Part shown: piece after piece, positions 1 through 7,855 of the stretch | How positions within the stretch are numbered: the stretch's first letter is position 1 | Layout: every line of letters starts with the position of its first letter | NCBI RefSeq assembly: GCF_027924145.1 | Contig: NZ_BRVP01000003.1 | Span: 170,776-234,775 of the forward strand | Source of the DNA: Neptunitalea chrysea | GTDB lineage: Bacteria; Bacteroidota; Bacteroidia; Flavobacteriales; Flavobacteriaceae | Direction: 5' to 3' | DNA length: 64,000 nt | Position numbers and translations under genes: made by a program | Notes under the pieces: model-generated | Databases searched by the model: none | Seen by the model: the letters and a program-made list of their open reading frames with translations, nothing else | Told to the model about the DNA's origin: nothing

Positions 1-139
1 TTTGTGTTATGCATTTGTAACAGCAGAAAATGTAAATGATGTGATTGCAAATATTGATGAGTTTAATAATAAACAAGATTTTTTAAGCAAGGTACATGTA
101 GCCGAAGTTGCTATTGAACGAACAAATACTTTTATATAA
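1..139 (+). CDS. C-terminal fragment of an unidentified protein, cut by the left edge
   Basis: An open frame enters from the left edge, is read from base 2 and stops with TAA at 137-139. About 45 residues are visible, ending AIERTNTFI. The stop overlaps the ATG of the next gene (TAATG), so the two are translationally coupled and probably share a transcript. The fragment is too short for me to name a family. Its neighbours (DUF2892, YeeE/YedE halves) suggest a role in sulfur or persulfide handling, but this is inference from context only. Confidence 0.6.
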   Translation, partial: LCYAFVTAENVNDVIANIDEFNNKQDFLSKVHVAEVAIERTNTFI

Positions 140-327
140 TGAAAAATAGGATAGTTAGAGGAATAGCCGGTAGTTTTATATTAATTAGCTTATTATTGGC
201 TATTTACGTTAATCAAAATTGGCTTTGGTTTACTGCTTTTGTAGGAGCAAATTTATTACAGTCGTCATTAACAAAATGGTGTTTAATGGATGATATTTTA
301 ACAAAGGTATTCAAAATAAAAGATTAG
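139..327 (+). CDS. DUF2892 (YgaP-like) small membrane protein
   Basis: This 62-residue protein matches the DUF2892 family, the membrane part of YgaP-type rhodaneses. Two hydrophobic segments (about residues 8-24 and 28-42) are followed by the family's KWCLMDDIL-type tail with a single cysteine. It starts inside the stop codon of the preceding frame, which supports an operon. Stand-alone DUF2892 proteins of this size are common in flavobacteria and often sit beside YeeE/YedE sulfur transporters, as here. The exact function is unknown; a part in sulfane-sulfur metabolism is inferred from context. Confidence 0.8.
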   Translation: MKNRIVRGIAGSFILISLLLAIYVNQNWLWFTAFVGANLLQSSLTKWCLMDDILTKVFKIKD

Positions 328-499
328 TTTTATTCTAAATTCACTCTCTTTGAGAGGTTTAGGGCTCTGAGTTGCTTTCTCATAGCCTTACTAATTATAT
401 TCCTTTTTTAATAGGGGTAAGATACCTCATAGATAAATTGTACCTAGAATTTCCATAGCTTAATTTATACGCTTATTTTAGCCCCTTAAATTTATAGCT

Positions 500-1054
500 A
501 TGGATTTTCTTTTTAACCCCTGGCCATGGTATGTTTCGGGTTTTTTAATAGCCCTTACATTGTTGGTTTTATTGTTGTTAGGTAAACGTTTTGGGATGTC
601 TTCTAATCTTAGAACGCTTTGTGCCATTTGTGGAGCAGGCAAGAAAACCCCTTTTTTTAATTTTGACTGGAAGTCAGAAAGTTGGAACCTGATTGTAGTT
701 GTTGGAGCTATAATGGGTGGGTACATTGGGGCTCATTTTCTATCAGACGGTAGTATGCCGGAAATAAGTGAAGCTACAAAAGTATCTTTAGAACAACTTC
801 ATATCTCTGAACAAAATACATACTTACCTAAAGAGCTTTTCTCTATAGAAAGTTTTTCAGATTATAAAACAATATTGGTACTCTTAATTGGAGGGCTATT
901 AATAGGTTTTGGTACACGTTATGCAGGCGGATGTACTTCTGGGCATGCAATATCTGGATTAAGTAACTTACAGTTACCATCATTAATTGCGGTAATAGGC
1001 TTTTTTATAGGAGGTCTTATAATGGTACATGTATTATTCCCTTTAATATTCTAA
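500..1054 (+). CDS. YeeE/YedE-family transporter, N-terminal half protein
   Basis: This 184-residue integral membrane protein belongs to the YeeE/YedE (TsuA-like) family, whose characterised members take up thiosulfate or handle sulfur compounds. The family signature GTRYAGGCTSGHAISG lies near residues 136-151, with the conserved cysteine in GGCTSGH. Hydrophobic stretches near residues 8-28, 63-80, 120-136 and 155-184 fit a multi-pass topology. Full-length YeeE proteins have two homologous halves; here the second half is the next gene, four bases downstream, so the two probably work as a heterodimer. The 172 bases upstream (328-499) hold only a short CTCTC/GAGAG hairpin and no clear promoter. 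Confidence 0.85.
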   Translation: MDFLFNPWPWYVSGFLIALTLLVLLLLGKRFGMSSNLRTLCAICGAGKKTPFFNFDWKSESWNLIVVVGAIMGGYIGAHFLSDGSMPEISEATKVSLEQLHISEQNTYLPKELFSIESFSDYKTILVLLIGGLLIGFGTRYAGGCTSGHAISGLSNLQLPSLIAVIGFFIGGLIMVHVLFPLIF

Positions 1055-1058
1055 ACAT

Positions 1059-1472
1059 ATGAAAAAGTTAATATTATTAGTTGTAGGTATTGTTTTTGGT
1101 ATTATTATGTATAAGTCGGAAGCAGCATCATGGTTTAGAATTTATGAGATGTTTCGTTTTGAATCGTTTCATATGTATGGAATTATTGGAACGGCGCTGT
1201 TTTTTGGAATTATTTTCACTCAGTTAGTCAAGAAGTTTAAAGTCAAGTCTTTTGATGGAGAGCCTATTGTGATTCCTAATAAAAAAGCAACAAGATATAA
1301 CTATATTTTGGGAGGAACCATTTTTGGATTAGGATGGGCTTTAGTTGGCGCTTGTCCGGGGCCTATATTTGTAATGATAGGAGCTGGTTTTTTACCTATG
1401 CTTATTGTATTGGCAGGAGCTATTTTAGGAACCTATTTATATGGAGTTTTAAAAGATAAGTTACCTCATTAA
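1059..1472 (+). CDS. YeeE/YedE-family transporter, C-terminal half protein (DUF6691-like)
   Basis: This 137-residue membrane protein is the partner half of the preceding YeeE/YedE protein. It carries the second family signature, GWALVGACPGP, near residues 94-104, with the conserved cysteine thought to bind the sulfur substrate. About four hydrophobic segments are visible. It starts four bases after the stop of its partner, so the two are surely co-transcribed. Split two-gene YeeE/YedE pairs are usual in Bacteroidota. The substrate is inferred to be thiosulfate or a related sulfur species; the sequence alone does not show it. Its stop overlaps the end of the convergent DUF456 gene by four bases. 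Confidence 0.85.
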   Translation: MKKLILLVVGIVFGIIMYKSEAASWFRIYEMFRFESFHMYGIIGTALFFGIIFTQLVKKFKVKSFDGEPIVIPNKKATRYNYILGGTIFGLGWALVGACPGPIFVMIGAGFLPMLIVLAGAILGTYLYGVLKDKLPH

Positions 1473-1972
1473 AACGTAAATAACGGTTCTTTATAATCCC
1501 ACAGTATTTTTATAAATATACCTAGGTATACAATACTTAGTACAAATTTTATAAAGGTAGATGCCAAAAATCCTAAGAAAGACCCAAAAGCAGCTTTGGC
1601 TGCTTTACTAGGGTGCGATTTGTTTAGCATTTCCCCAATAAATGCGCCTGCAAAAGGGCCAATGATAAATCCGAATGGGATTGGAGAAAGTAGCCCCACT
1701 AGTAACCCTATGCTAGTTCCGATAACGCCCCATTTACTCCCTCCAAAACGTTTGGTTCCGTAAGCCGGAATGGTATAGTCTAGTACTGTAATTATAATAG
1801 CTATAACAAGTGTAACTATAAGTACCCACCAATTGGTTCCAATTGTTTTGGTAAGATATAGAAATAAGATTCCTAACCAACTTAAAGGAGGCCCTGGTAG
1901 AACAGGTAATAAACTCCCTATAATTCCTAGAAGTAAACAGCTGAATCCTATTAAAAGCATTAAAATATCCAC
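1469..1972 (-). CDS. DUF456 domain-containing membrane protein
   Basis: This 167-residue, strongly hydrophobic protein fits the DUF456 family. The N-terminus carries the typical glycine- and proline-rich stretch GSLLPVLPGPP (about residues 19-29). The middle carries the GPFAGAFIGE motif (about 106-115), which resembles the small-residue helices of the glycine zipper type. About five membrane segments are predicted by eye. Function is unknown. It is convergent with the YeeE/YedE pair, with a four-base tail overlap and no terminator between. The ATG at 1972 looks sound because the first membrane segment begins directly after it. Confidence 0.85.
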   Translation of the reverse strand: MDILMLLIGFSCLLLGIIGSLLPVLPGPPLSWLGILFLYLTKTIGTNWWVLIVTLVIAIIITVLDYTIPAYGTKRFGGSKWGVIGTSIGLLVGLLSPIPFGFIIGPFAGAFIGEMLNKSHPSKAAKAAFGSFLGFLASTFIKFVLSIVYLGIFIKILWDYKEPLFTF

Positions 1973-2055
1973 GTGTTAAAGTCGCATTAATGGTTAGTAT
2001 TTATAAAATTTTGTAAGTTTAGGTTACCAAAGCCTATGAGGTTATGGTATAATAA

Positions 2056-2550
2056 TATATAAAACTCTTATTCTATATTCTATTTGTCTTCATGTGTTTT
2101 AATACGTTACAGGCACAGAATGATTCTCTAAAAAAGTTGCTTTAGAAAAACAAGTGCCTAAATTAAAAACTATCGATAATCTTAAAAAGAAATTGAAAAG
2201 TTATGTGTTTTGTCTACATCATATCTTGTGAAAGGGTCTTTTAAAGATAGCTTGTTTTTTGTGTATGCTTGGCAAGATGGTTTCTTGTCATCACAAATAG
2301 CAAAGGCTACTTCAAAGCGTATTAGAGCAATGTCAAAGACAAGTATAGTCTCTATTAATAATAAAATAACTTGGTAAATGGAGCCGTTATTAATTCGCAA
2401 TTATGTCAAAATATTAAAGATGTATGCAATGCACACGGAATAGAAATGCCATGCTTACTAAATGCTTTGTGAGCTTGCCCCTAAGTAGTTTACCGGAAGA
2501 TTATTCTAACCCCAATATTAATATGAAAATTAAAAAGTATAAGGGGTGGA
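2056..2550 (+). pseudogene. Decayed gene remnant with a signal peptide and several frame breaks
   Basis: No intact gene fits the 582 bases between 1973 and 2554, but coding-like pieces line up on the plus strand. From 2059 a frame reads like a secretory signal peptide (KLLFYILFVFMCFNTLQAQ) followed by NDSLKK, then hits TAG at 2143. Further coding-like pieces follow in other frames: one from 2151, one at 2243-2377, one at 2377-2474 (containing NGAVINSQLCQNIKDVC) and one from 2466. The start codon position is ATA, not ATG. The third and fourth pieces faintly recall transglutaminase-like domains, but I would not name the family. Alternatives are unrelated chance frames; the signal peptide is the strongest sign. 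Confidence 0.4.
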
Positions 2551-2554
2551 TTCG

Positions 2555-3028
2555 TTATCTGATGAGTTCGTTGATTTTTTCATAAACCAAGTGAGTTTCC
2601 CATCCTCTATATAAAAGATAATCAGCCAGTTTCTTTTTACGTTTTAGAAAGTTTGTTTCTTTTATTTGAAGGTTGCGCTTTTCTGCTAATTCATGAAAGG
2701 AGCTTAAATACTCATGCTCAGGAATTTCTTTTAAAGCTACTTTTATTAGAAAGGGTGATATGTCACGTTGTTTTAATTCTAGAGTAATACGTTTTTTACC
2801 CCATTTTTTGTATCTAAATTTTCCCCTTGCGAAGCTTTTGGCAAAACGTTCTTCATTGAGGAATTTATCTTCAATTAAGGCTCCTATAATATGGTCAATT
2901 GCCTCGGGTATCATATACATGCCCTTTAGTTTCTCATGAACTTCTTTATGACATCTATCTTGATAAGCACAGTAGCGTTGCATTTTTGTCAAAGCTTCAG
3001 TAACAGTATAGGTTTTCTTAGGATCCAT
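2555..3028 (-). CDS. recX: RecX family regulatory protein
   Basis: RecX binds RecA filaments and restrains recombination. The protein has the expected RecX pattern: a YCAYQDRCHKEVHEKL helix pair near the start, EDKFLNEERFAKSFARGK in the middle and a basic, helical C-terminal third ending in a tyrosine/tryptophan-rich repeat. I chose the ATG at 3028 (157 residues, MDPKKTYTV) over the longer frame from 3079, because flavobacterial RecX proteins start at this KKxYTV segment. The extra 17 residues would also read into the flank of the hairpin at 3083-3110. The gene stands alone. Confidence 0.88.
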   Translation of the reverse strand: MDPKKTYTVTEALTKMQRYCAYQDRCHKEVHEKLKGMYMIPEAIDHIIGALIEDKFLNEERFAKSFARGKFRYKKWGKKRITLELKQRDISPFLIKVALKEIPEHEYLSSFHELAEKRNLQIKETNFLKRKKKLADYLLYRGWETHLVYEKINELIR

Positions 3029-3082
3029 AATTGCATAATTACTAAAACTAATTAGGATTTCACTTAATAATGCATACAAAAT

Positions 3083-3110
3083 TAAACGCCCTTAAATCTA
3101 AGGGCGTTTA
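3083..3110 (-). terminator. Perfect 12-bp hairpin upstream of recX
   Basis: TAAACGCCCTTA (3083-3094), a four-base loop AATC, and TAAGGGCGTTTA (3099-3110) form a perfect stem. On the minus strand it is followed by ATTTTG, a weak U-tract, so it could end a short minus-strand transcript before recX. It could also be a structure at the recX promoter. Confidence 0.5.
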
Positions 3111-3250
3111 TATGCTAGTTTTATGCTCTTTAATTATTTGTTGGAGGTACCGATGCAGCTAGGAATATTAAGTTTTTCCTCATCGGCCATTTTCTCCCAT
3201 GTTCTATGTTTTTAGAATCTGTTCTACAAATTAGAATACAATATTTAAAA
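3111..3250 (-). other. Non-coding stretch with an 18-codon open frame
   Basis: Between the recX hairpin and the dipeptidase terminator there is no recognisable gene. On the minus strand an ATG at 3190 opens a short frame (MADEEKLNIPSCIGTSNK) that ends at 3134, just before the 3083-3110 hairpin. The frame extends a few codons upstream (RTWEK) before a stop. It may be the worn C-terminus of a lost gene or chance. Confidence 0.3.
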
Positions 3251-3252
3251 AA

Positions 3253-3280
3253 AATCCGTGAATTTTAAAGCTCACGGATT
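3253..3280 (-). terminator. Intrinsic terminator of the M20 dipeptidase gene
   Basis: AATCCGTGA (3253-3261) pairs with TCACGGATT (3272-3280) around a ten-base loop. On the minus strand the stem is followed by a run of T (plus-strand A at 3247-3252), right after the stop at 3288. This is a textbook intrinsic terminator. Confidence 0.85.
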
Positions 3281-3287
3281 CTGATTG

Positions 3288-4676
3288 TTATTTAGATAAC
3301 TCTGTAAAATATTTATAGAAGTAAGGAATAGTTTCGATTCCTTTTAAATAATTCCAAATACCAAAATGCTCGTTAGGAGAGTGGATGGCATCAGAATCTA
3401 ATCCGAATCCCATTAAAATTGTTTTGCTTTCTAATTCTTTTTCGAATAGAGCAACGATAGGAATACTACCTCCACTACGTTGAGGTATTGGAGTTTTACT
3501 AAACGTTTTTTCATAGGCCTTTGACGCAGCTTGGTATCCAATACTTTCAATTGGAGTAACATAGGCCTGCCCTCCATGATGAGGAGTTACTTTTACTGTT
3601 ACGGCTTCTGGAGCAAGACTTTCGAAGTGTTTCTTAAATAAAGTTGTTATTTCTTTCCAATCTTGATCAGGAACCAAACGCATTGATATTTTTGCATGTG
3701 CTTTGCTGGCAATAACGGTTTTAGCACCTTCCCCTATATATCCTCCCCAAATTCCGTTTACATCAAGGGTGGGTCTAATCGAGTTTCTTTCGTTTGTACT
3801 ATATCCTTTCTCACCGTATACATCTTTAATATTTAAGGCATTTTTATATGCGTCTAAAGAGAACGGAGCTTCTGCCATAGCCGCTCTTTCCTCTATGGAT
3901 AATTCTTCTACTTTGTCATAAAAACCTGGTATAGTAATATGATTGTTTTCATCATGTAATGAAGCAATCATTTTAGTAAGAATATTAATAGGGTTAGCTA
4001 CAGCACCACCATACAATCCACTATGTAAATCTCTGTTAGGTCCGGTTACTTCAACTTCTACATAACTTAAACCTCTTAGTCCTGTAGTAATAGAAGGAGT
4101 GTCATTAGCAATCATTCCAGTATCAGAAATAAGTATTACATCATTTTTTAGTTTGTCGTGATTTCTTTCTACAAACCATCCTAAATTAGCACTACCTACT
4201 TCTTCTTCACCTTCAATCATGAATTTTACATTACACGGTAAACAGTTGTTTTTTATCATAAACTCAACTGCTTTCACGTGCATGTACATTTGTCCTTTAT
4301 CATCACAAGCACCTCTTGCAAAGATGGCGCCTTCAGGGTGTAATTCGGTTTTTTTAATGATGGGTTCAAACGGATCAGAAGTCCATAAGCTTACAGGGTC
4401 TGGTGGTTGTACATCGTAATGTCCATAAACTAAAACAGTTGGTAATTCAGGGTCAATTATTTTTTCGGCATACACAACAGGGTACCCTGGTGTTTCGCAA
4501 ATTTCAACTAAATCGCATCCTGCTTCTTGAAGCTTTACTTCTATAGCTTTAGCAGTGTTCCAAACATCCTGTGAGTAGGCAGAATCGGCACTAACAGATG
4601 GTATTTTTAATAAGTCAATTAATTCATCAATAAATCTTGATTTGTGTTCCTTAATGTAGGAAGCTATGTTTTCCAT
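3288..4676 (-). CDS. M20 family dipeptidase (zinc metallopeptidase)
   Basis: This is a 462-residue M20 dipeptidase, probably a cytosolic enzyme that cleaves dipeptides. The metal-binding and catalytic motifs of the family are in order: YGHYDVQPP (His and catalytic Asp), ARGACDDKGQ (bridging Asp), EGEEEVGS (general base and Glu ligand), ISDTG (Asp ligand) and the C-terminal HSPNEHFG (His ligand). HSGLYGG marks the dimerisation lid. I chose the ATG at 4676 (MENIASYIKEHK); the longer frame from 4784 would add 36 residues that are not family-like and overlap the promoter. The gene is single, with its own promoter and terminator. Confidence 0.9.
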   Translation of the reverse strand: MENIASYIKEHKSRFIDELIDLLKIPSVSADSAYSQDVWNTAKAIEVKLQEAGCDLVEICETPGYPVVYAEKIIDPELPTVLVYGHYDVQPPDPVSLWTSDPFEPIIKKTELHPEGAIFARGACDDKGQMYMHVKAVEFMIKNNCLPCNVKFMIEGEEEVGSANLGWFVERNHDKLKNDVILISDTGMIANDTPSITTGLRGLSYVEVEVTGPNRDLHSGLYGGAVANPINILTKMIASLHDENNHITIPGFYDKVEELSIEERAAMAEAPFSLDAYKNALNIKDVYGEKGYSTNERNSIRPTLDVNGIWGGYIGEGAKTVIASKAHAKISMRLVPDQDWKEITTLFKKHFESLAPEAVTVKVTPHHGGQAYVTPIESIGYQAASKAYEKTFSKTPIPQRSGGSIPIVALFEKELESKTILMGFGLDSDAIHSPNEHFGIWNYLKGIETIPYFYKYFTELSK

Positions 4677-4700
4677 TATGTATATTTTATTATATAAATT

Positions 4701-4708
4701 CAAAGTTA
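4701..4708 (-). promoter_or_regulatory. Minus-strand -7 box for the dipeptidase
   Basis: On the minus strand this reads TAACTTTG, an exact match to the Bacteroidota -7 element TAnnTTTG, 25 bases before the ATG at 4676. No good TTG lies 17-21 bases upstream, so only the -7 box is supported. Confidence 0.5.
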
Positions 4709-4738
4709 CAAAAAAAGAGAAGTTTTTTGGGTTACTTG

Positions 4739-4768
4739 TTTGTATATTCAAAAAATGGCTTATATTTG
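4739..4768 (+). promoter_or_regulatory. Promoter of tRNA-Leu
   Basis: TTTG at 4739-4742 and TATATTTG at 4761-4768 are separated by 18 bases. This matches the Bacteroidota housekeeping sigma consensus, and it lies about 20 bases before the tRNA 5' end. Confidence 0.75.
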
Positions 4769-4789
4769 CACCCACAATTACCAAAGCAC

Positions 4790-4871
4790 GCGGGTGTGGT
4801 GAAATTGGTAGACACGCCAGACTTAGGATCTGGTGCCGAAAGGTGTGAAGGTTCGAGTCCTTTCACCCGCA
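4790..4871 (+). tRNA. tRNA-Leu (anticodon TAG)
   Basis: The acceptor arms GCGGGTG (4790-4796) and CACCCGC (4864-4870) pair perfectly, and A4871 is the discriminator base. The anticodon arm CCAGA-CTTAGGA-TCTGG gives anticodon TAG, read as leucine CUA/CUN. A long variable arm (TGCCGAAAGGTG region) and the GTTCGAGTCC T-loop are visible, as expected for a class II tRNA. The 3' CCA is not encoded. The gene has its own promoter upstream and a strong terminator right after. Confidence 0.95.
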
Positions 4872-4875
4872 CAAT

Positions 4876-4909
4876 AAAAAAGGGATGTTCATTTGAACAT
4901 CCCTTTTTT
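4876..4909 (+). terminator. Bidirectional terminator after tRNA-Leu and the SLC13 gene
   Basis: GGGATGTTCA (4882-4891) pairs with TGAACATCCC (4894-4903), flanked by six A before and six T after. It ends the tRNA transcript on the plus strand. It can equally end the minus-strand permease gene, whose stop is at 4932. Confidence 0.9.
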
Positions 4910-4931
4910 ATTTCTTGATTTTGTCTCGTTC

Positions 4932-6725
4932 TTAAAAGGGGTAAATAAGAGGAATAATAAAAGTTGAGATGGCCCAGAATAAGATGTTTAGAAGAGTCCC
5001 TACCTTAAGGAAATCTGTAAATTTATATTGCCCGGCACTATATACCATTGTATTTGTTTGGTATCCTATAGGAGTCATAAAACTAGCTGAAGCGGCAAAT
5101 GTAATAGCCATTAAAAATGGGGCATAGTTTAAGCCAAGGGTTTGCGCAGTTGCAATAGCTATTGGGGCAAGTAGTGCTGCTGCTGCGTTGTTAGACATGA
5201 TTTCTGTTAATATAGAGGTGGTTAAATATAGACCCGATATAACGGCGATAGGCCCCCATTTACCTAGGTGATTAGCAAGTAGGTCTGCAATATTTTTGTC
5301 GAGTCCTGTATTTTGCATTGCGGTGCCTAAACTAAGTGCTCCTGCCAAAAGAAAGACTACCTTCCAGTTGATAGATTCGTAGGCTTCTTTCATGTTTATG
5401 ATGCCTAGTAATACCATGCAAATAACTCCGCCTATAGCTCCTACCATAATGTCTAAAATATTAAGAGTAGCTAATAGTATGATGGTAGACACTATGCTCA
5501 CAACTGCATAGAACTTTTTACGATTGAAATCGGTCATTGCATCTTCAGATAAAACAACAAAAGGAGTGTCTTGTTCGCTTTCTTGTCTTTTTAATTCTTT
5601 TATGAAGTGGTTTTTAACTTCCACAAGCATTACATCACCAGCTTTTAGTTTGGCGCTATAGAGGTTGTCATGTTTTACCTCTTCTCGGTGCTTTATGGCA
5701 AGAGGGATTGCTCTAAACCTTCTTCTGAAGTCGATTTCTTTTAAAGTTTTACCGTCAAATTCAGAGTTGGAGGTAATCACCATTTCTACAAGTGTTGAAT
5801 TTTTTCCTTGTAGATTGTCGTCGCCAATTTTAAAGCTTGAGTTAACCAGAACTTTAGCTCTGTCTTTTAATGATTTTATCTTTTGCATGTTGCACCTTAC
5901 CTTCAAGATGTCGTGCTTGTGCAAAACAAAGTCTCCTGGAGGGAGGGTGAATTTGTTTCCGTTTCTTCGAATCTCTATAATATCCATTTCAAGTTCCTTT
6001 ACCAAGGAAGATTCCATGATGGTTTTGTTTATAGCTTCAGGATTTTCGGTTAGCTCTATTTCTGTAATATAGTCTCTAATGCCAAACTTGTCTTGTAGGT
6101 TCTCATCATCTTTTCTGTCTGGTAGTATTTTGGTTCCAATGAATACCATGTATAAAATCCCTATAATGACAAAAACAAATCCCATGGGGGTCATTTGAAA
6201 CATAGAGATAGCTTCTAAACCTTGTTTTTCAGCAATTCCGCTTACAAGAATGTTAGTGGATGTGCCTATTAGGGTACATGTTCCTCCGAATATGGATGCG
6301 AATGATAAAGGGATTAACATTTTTGAAGGGCTTTGCCCAGAGGAGTGCGCAATTTGTATAATAACAGGGATGAAAACAGCAACCACAGGGGTGTTGTTTA
6401 TAAAAGCTGATATGGTAGCAATTAAAATCATCATTAGGATGATTCCTAGTTTAAAGTTGTATCTAAAAATATTAGATAATTTGTGTGCTACATATTGCAT
6501 GGCTCCGGTTTTGAGAATTGCGGCGCTCAATACAAACATAAACGTTACAGTTATAGTAGCTTTATTGCTAAAACCATCTGCGCCTTGTTGAGGAGTTATA
6601 ACGCCTGTTACTATAAGGGAGGTCATTATAATTAAAGCAACAAGGTCTATAGATACTACTTCGGTGACAAATAGTATAAGTGCCATAATGATAACGCAAA
6701 TGGTTATAATAGCAGGTAGCGTCAT
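4932..6725 (-). CDS. SLC13-family anion permease with two TrkA-C domains
   Basis: This 597-residue inner-membrane transporter belongs to the SLC13/CitT-ArsB superfamily. It has an N-terminal membrane half (about residues 1-195), a soluble insert with two TrkA-C (RCK-C) domains (about 205-385), and a C-terminal membrane half. The family SNT-type motifs [10 protein letters not shown] (near 153-162) and [10 protein letters not shown] (near 554-563) mark the two substrate loops. Related proteins with TrkA-C inserts carry sulfate or dicarboxylates. It diverges from cysCDNQ, so I infer that it imports sulfate for PAPS synthesis. Substrate assignment rests on context only. Confidence 0.88.
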   Translation of the reverse strand: MTLPAIITICVIIMALILFVTEVVSIDLVALIIMTSLIVTGVITPQQGADGFSNKATITVTFMFVLSAAILKTGAMQYVAHKLSNIFRYNFKLGIILMMILIATISAFINNTPVVAVFIPVIIQIAHSSGQSPSKMLIPLSFASIFGGTCTLIGTSTNILVSGIAEKQGLEAISMFQMTPMGFVFVIIGILYMVFIGTKILPDRKDDENLQDKFGIRDYITEIELTENPEAINKTIMESSLVKELEMDIIEIRRNGNKFTLPPGDFVLHKHDILKVRCNMQKIKSLKDRAKVLVNSSFKIGDDNLQGKNSTLVEMVITSNSEFDGKTLKEIDFRRRFRAIPLAIKHREEVKHDNLYSAKLKAGDVMLVEVKNHFIKELKRQESEQDTPFVVLSEDAMTDFNRKKFYAVVSIVSTIILLATLNILDIMVGAIGGVICMVLLGIINMKEAYESINWKVVFLLAGALSLGTAMQNTGLDKNIADLLANHLGKWGPIAVISGLYLTTSILTEIMSNNAAAALLAPIAIATAQTLGLNYAPFLMAITFAASASFMTPIGYQTNTMVYSAGQYKFTDFLKVGTLLNILFWAISTFIIPLIYPF

Positions 6726-6793
6726 AGGGTTCTTTTGTGTTTAAACTGTGGTTAAGTATTGACTAAAGCTATGAGTATAGTATATTAGTGAAC

Positions 6794-6801
6794 CAAATGT
6801 A
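6794..6801 (-). promoter_or_regulatory. Minus-strand -7 box for the SLC13 permease
   Basis: On the minus strand this reads TACATTTG, an exact TAnnTTTG match, about 70 bases before the permease ATG. No TTG is seen at the usual distance upstream. Confidence 0.45.
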
Positions 6802-7029
6802 TGGAAATGTTTTTTTTTGTGGAAATAATATTTATTGTCGAAAGAGTTATGTGTGTGTTTTTATGGTGTTTAAAATGGTTTAATTCAAGGATTATAGATT
6901 TGCTTAACTATTAAATAATGTTTTGAATATGTATAAATTAATAAATCATATTTAAAAATGTTAGATTTGTAAAAAAAAAGCGAAATTGGTAATAGAGGTT
7001 GAAATTTTCGACTTTTCAAGGTTTAATAG

Positions 7030-7061
7030 TTGGAAATACAATTTTTTTATCGGTATATTTG
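7030..7061 (+). promoter_or_regulatory. Promoter for the cysCDNQ / polysaccharide block
   Basis: TTG at 7030-7032 and TATATTTG at 7054-7061 are 21 bases apart, a good Bacteroidota promoter. Transcription would start near 7068, leaving a leader of about 187 bases before cysC. Confidence 0.6.
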
Positions 7062-7254
7062 AACAAAATAAATATAGAGTTATAGCAAAATACTGTTTGG
7101 TTAAGAGCTTTCGGAGATTAGAAAAAATGAGTGTTGATGTTCTTCTTTATTTGTTTTTGTTGAAATAGCTTTCTTCTCTTATTTGGTGTGGTAAATGTCG
7201 AGATTGATTAAGAGTGTTTTAAAAATTGACAACTAGCATTTGATATATAAATAA

Positions 7255-7854
7255 ATGTTTATGGAGCATATTATTCCGCATGATTATATAGTTACCAGAA
7301 AAGATAGGAATGGACGAAATGATCATTCTTCATTTGTGCTATGGTTTACAGGTTTATCAGGAAGTGGTAAGTCAACTATTGCGAATTTAGTAGAGAAGGA
7401 GTTGTTTTTTAAAGGTATTCAGGTCTTTTCTTTGGATGGAGATAATATTAGAGCGGGTATTAATAAAGGATTGACCTTTAGTGAGGGAGATCGTTATGAA
7501 AATTTGAGACGTATTGCCGAGATAGCAAAACTTTTTGTGGATTCGGGAGTAGTTGTTATAGCTGCATTTGTTTCTCCTTTGAAAAAAGATAGAGAGATGA
7601 TTGAAGCAATTGTGGGTTCAGATGATTTTGTTGAGGTTTTTGTAGATACTTCTTTAGAAGAGTGTGAGCGTAGAGATGTAAAAGGTTTATATAAGAAAGC
7701 TAGGGCTGGAGAAATTAAAAATTTTACCGGTATATCTGCACCATACGAAGCGCCCGAAAATCCATTTTTAGAAATAAAAACAGAGGAAATGTCTGTCGAA
7801 GAGGCAGTTGAAAAAGTATTGGTTGATATTAATCAAAAATTAGCATTGAAGTAA
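7255..7854 (+). CDS. cysC: Adenylylsulfate (APS) kinase
   Basis: This 199-residue cytosolic enzyme phosphorylates APS to PAPS using ATP. The P-loop GLSGSGKST is at residues 33-41, the APS-binding DGDNIR motif at 61-66, and the lid segment near residues 139-157 is intact. Length and motif order are those of stand-alone CysC. It is the first gene of the block and lies one base from cysD. ATG at 7255 is followed by a second ATG two codons later (7261), and either could be used. The kinase is separate, not fused to CysN as in many proteobacteria. PAPS made here can feed sulfate reduction or sulfotransferases; a sulfotransferase lies in the same block. Confidence 0.95.
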   Translation: MFMEHIIPHDYIVTRKDRNGRNDHSSFVLWFTGLSGSGKSTIANLVEKELFFKGIQVFSLDGDNIRAGINKGLTFSEGDRYENLRRIAEIAKLFVDSGVVVIAAFVSPLKKDREMIEAIVGSDDFVEVFVDTSLEECERRDVKGLYKKARAGEIKNFTGISAPYEAPENPFLEIKTEEMSVEEAVEKVLVDINQKLALK

Positions 7855-7855
7855 A

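Larger units (their letters stand above)
6726..7254. other. Divergent intergenic region between the permease and cysC
   Basis: These 529 bases are very AT-rich and hold no convincing gene. They contain the -7 box of the permease (6794-6801, minus) and a good promoter (7030-7061, plus) for the cys/polysaccharide block. That leaves a leader of nearly 190 bases before cysC. A 60-codon open frame at 6986-7168 overlaps this promoter and has no family features; I regard it as chance. Confidence 0.6.

Noticed and set aside
5665..6591. Open frames opposite the SLC13 permease
   Set aside because: They are antisense to a clear transporter gene and rich in Ser/Ile/Cys, as expected for mirrored membrane-protein codons.
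6986..7168. 60-codon open frame upstream of cysC
   Set aside because: It overlaps the best promoter for the block, shows no family-like pattern, and lies in AT-rich intergenic DNA. Chance is the better explanation.
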